The notes beneath the pieces were generated by a model. The model was given only the letters and a program-made list of their open reading frames with translations, had not been told where the DNA came from and searched no databases. From assembly GCA_002723015.1 (NCBI GenBank), contig PBNG01000049.1, positions 18,169 through 26,412 on the forward strand: a DNA stretch of 8,244 nt, given 5' to 3'. Every line of letters starts with the position of its first letter. Positions within the stretch are counted from its first letter, which is position 1. A program made the translations under genes and the position numbers. Shown here piece after piece: positions 6,573-8,244 of the stretch. The stretch comes from Roseibacillus sp. (GTDB taxonomy: Bacteria; Verrucomicrobiota; Verrucomicrobiae; Verrucomicrobiales; Akkermansiaceae).

Positions 6573-7835
6573 ATGAACGCCCCAACGGCCATCTGCTGCT
6601 TCTTCCTCGTTGCCTCGATTAATCCCGCTATCGGGCAACCCGTTGAAGCATGGGGTGAAGAGCTCGGAAGGAAATACGCGGAGCTAGGCAGTTTCAGGGC
6701 GACCTACAGGGCCGTCTCCCCTACCGCGGAGGAGCCCCTTGAGGGCCTTCTCATCGAGGACCGTGAGACCGGGGCCTGCCTCGTCAGGCTGCAGTCCGAA
6801 TCCGGGCAGGGGGGAGCAGTATGGTGGATGCCACAGGGGGGCGGGGAAAAGGGCGGCACCTACGCGAAATTTGGCGATTCCACCTTCAAGGTCAGAGGCC
6901 TCGCAGAGCTGGTCCGCAGACATCAGGAGCTCATTTCGCCTGGTGAGCGCGAACACCCGCCGGCGGGAACCCCCAATCTCGCTCCTTCCATCCAGCTCGG
7001 AGTAGAGACCATCTCCGCATTTCTCTCCCCAAAGATGCCAGGCCTGTCCCCCGCATTCTCCGGGGCGCCTCCCTCACGTGTAGAGGAGCTGCGGGAGCGA
7101 CAGGATTCCATCGAGCTCATTCTCGATGACGGCAGCTGGATCCGACTGGATCGCGGGACCGGATTACTGGCCGGCCAGGGATATCCGGAAGACGAGGGAG
7201 AGCGCACCCTCACCCTCGAGAGCGTGGAACCACTGCAGGGCAGGAACGCATTTCTCCGGGAGATTCCCAAAATCGATCCCACTAAACTAAAGGAGGCTTC
7301 TCCGGAAGCACTGCAACTTGCCAATGTCCTCCACTCGGCCCTTTTCCATCAGTTTGTTAACCAGACACATCCGGAGCGAGGCCAGAAGCCGGAAGAGCTT
7401 GTTACTTCAAACGCCTCCGGTCTCAAGGCATACTGGCTGGCCGCATGGGGTCATGGAGTCCCCCCGGGATTTCCCGACCACGTAGTACGAATGCTCCGGG
7501 ATCTCGAAGGGCAGAAGAAACAATTCCATCGCGACTGGGCCGCGGCAAAGGAGGCGCGCCCAGACATAATGAAAGACGTCTCCTTCTTTCACTATTTTCA
7601 ACTAAGGCGCATGAAGCTGCGTGACGAGCTCCGATTAAAAATCGAGGCGGAGTCCACGAAACAACCCGCCCTCGCCCACCTCCAACTCCTCCTTGATGGC
7701 GAACTCTCCAAGCTTGCTGCCGGGCAAGCCGCCCGGGGAAGGGAGTTGGCGAAATTGATGGTGCAGAGCCAGCGGGAGGCCATGATCAGTGCGATCCTGC
7801 CCAAGATCCCCGAGGAGGCCCTGAACTCCCCCTGA
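6573..7835 (+). CDS. Exported protein of unknown function, possibly LolA-like N-terminal half
   Basis: Not recognised as a named family. ATG at 6573 is chosen because it begins a signal peptide (MNAPTAICCFFLVASINPAIG, cleavage near Gly21/Gln22). The frame stays open upstream to an ATG at 6378, but that 65-residue extension has no protein character and would bury the signal peptide. No Shine-Dalgarno is clear. The mature protein has two parts. Residues 27-235 are strand-rich: LGSFRATYRAVSP near the start, ACLVRLQSES, TYAKFGDSTFKVRG and SIELILDDGSWIRLDRGTGLLAG. This pattern resembles LolA/RseB-type half-barrels that bind lipid (inference from pattern only). Residues 245-420 are mostly helical and charged, for example PDHVVRMLRDLEGQKKQFHR, RRMKLRDELRLKIEAE and ARGRELAKLMVQSQREAM. 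No catalytic motif was seen. The stop lies 4 bp from the stop of the convergent gene. Envelope location is likely; function unknown. Confidence 0.82.
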   Translation: MNAPTAICCFFLVASINPAIGQPVEAWGEELGRKYAELGSFRATYRAVSPTAEEPLEGLLIEDRETGACLVRLQSESGQGGAVWWMPQGGGEKGGTYAKFGDSTFKVRGLAELVRRHQELISPGEREHPPAGTPNLAPSIQLGVETISAFLSPKMPGLSPAFSGAPPSRVEELRERQDSIELILDDGSWIRLDRGTGLLAGQGYPEDEGERTLTLESVEPLQGRNAFLREIPKIDPTKLKEASPEALQLANVLHSALFHQFVNQTHPERGQKPEELVTSNASGLKAYWLAAWGHGVPPGFPDHVVRMLRDLEGQKKQFHRDWAAAKEARPDIMKDVSFFHYFQLRRMKLRDELRLKIEAESTKQPALAHLQLLLDGELSKLAAGQAARGRELAKLMVQSQREAMISAILPKIPEEALNSP

Positions 7836-7839
7836 ACGC

Positions 7840-8244
7840 TCACTCCAGCATGAATTGCAGATGGCTGGCGGTCAGACTCCCCATGGTCTGACAGCCCTCG
7901 AAGGCCGAGGTCCCATACCTCTGGCATAACGCTGCCCGAAGGCCGGCGAGCTGTTCCTCAGGGGCGATGGTGTCTTTGGACATCATTTTCAGAACGCCCT
8001 TGAGACGCACGCGGGAGGCTTGATAGCGCCGGGCCATCTGGCTCCGCTCTTCGCTGCGATACTGCAGAATTGTAGTGGGATTGAGGTGCTCACGGACGAG
8101 TTCATCCACCGGCATGTTATCGGGAAAACTGTGGGCCCGGTAGACTTCGAGGGCCCCTTCATAGCTTTGCTGGTCAAAGTCAATCGGCCTTACTCGATAC
8201 TGGACCTCTTCGAAATCGGGAGTGATATCAACGACGTAATTCAC
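7840..8244 (-). CDS. Protein of unknown function, cut by the right edge of the window
   Basis: The frame is open from the right edge to a TGA at 7840-7842, giving at least 134 residues. The codon at the very edge is GTG, so it could be the start, but the residues that follow (NYVVDITPDFEEVQYRVRPI) look like the interior of a larger or exported protein and the gene probably continues outside the window. The visible part begins strand-like and becomes helical and charged (PVDELVREHLNP, RSEERSQMARRYQASRVRLK, APEEQLAGLRAALCQRYG). Two cysteines are present (CQRYGTSAFEGC). No signal peptide, membrane helix or known motif was recognised. It converges on the upstream plus-strand gene, with 4 bp between stops. 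It is judged real from its open length and plausible composition compared with the other frames there. Confidence 0.7.
   Translation of the reverse strand: MNYVVDITPDFEEVQYRVRPIDFDQQSYEGALEVYRAHSFPDNMPVDELVREHLNPTTILQYRSEERSQMARRYQASRVRLKGVLKMMSKDTIAPEEQLAGLRAALCQRYGTSAFEGCQTMGSLTASHLQFMLE
7867..7896. terminator. Stem-loop in convergent 3' ends, possible terminator without T-run
   Basis: GTCAGAC (7871-7877) and GTCTGAC (7886-7892) are exact inverted repeats around an 8-nt loop. Beyond one mismatch (7870/7893) the stem continues with GGC (7867-7869) pairing GCC (7894-7896), ten pairs in all. It starts 31 bp after the plus-strand stop and lies inside the last codons of the convergent gene. No T-run follows in either direction, so it is not a classical intrinsic terminator. 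It could end or stabilise the plus-strand mRNA. Confidence 0.35.

Noticed and set aside
7287..7295. AAAGGAGG inside the plus-strand gene, resembling a strong ribosome site
   Set aside because: No start codon lies at a suitable distance downstream, and the surrounding frame is continuous coding sequence.

Overview
This 8.2 kb window is ordinary-looking chromosomal DNA, fairly GC-rich and densely coding. The best guess at the source is a member of the Verrucomicrobiota or a relative in the PVC superphylum. That placement is an inference from style: a membrane protein joining a degenerate Ser/Thr-kinase domain to an FGE/SUMF1-type domain, several Sec-exported proteins of no recognised family, and weak or absent Shine-Dalgarno sequences before most starts. 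No rRNA, tRNA, mobile element, CRISPR array or phage gene was seen.

Layout. Five genes lie head-to-tail on the minus strand and read right to left. They are dihydrolipoyl dehydrogenase (4924-6306), a pseudokinase/SUMF1 membrane protein (3214-4830), an exported protein of unknown function (2300-3184), a Sec-exported N-acetylmuramoyl-L-alanine amidase (1574-2191), and the bifunctional NAD(P)HX repair enzyme Nnr (26-1513). Gaps between them are about 29-110 bp, and no convincing intrinsic terminator separates them, so full or partial co-transcription is possible. A 266-bp divergent intergenic region (6307-6572) separates lpdA from a plus-strand gene (6573-7835) for an exported protein of unknown function. 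That gene converges, with only 4 bp between stop codons, on a minus-strand gene cut by the right edge (7840-8244).

Functional themes. Two products concern nicotinamide/flavin redox chemistry (LpdA uses NAD+, Nnr repairs damaged NAD(P)H). Four are envelope proteins: the amidase, the two exported unknowns and the pseudokinase/SUMF1 protein. No single pathway visibly connects them. The most interesting protein is the pseudokinase/SUMF1 fusion, in which both 'enzyme' domains lack catalytic residues. Its reading frame also passes through an eight-C run just after the last domain, where one extra base would end the protein almost at once.
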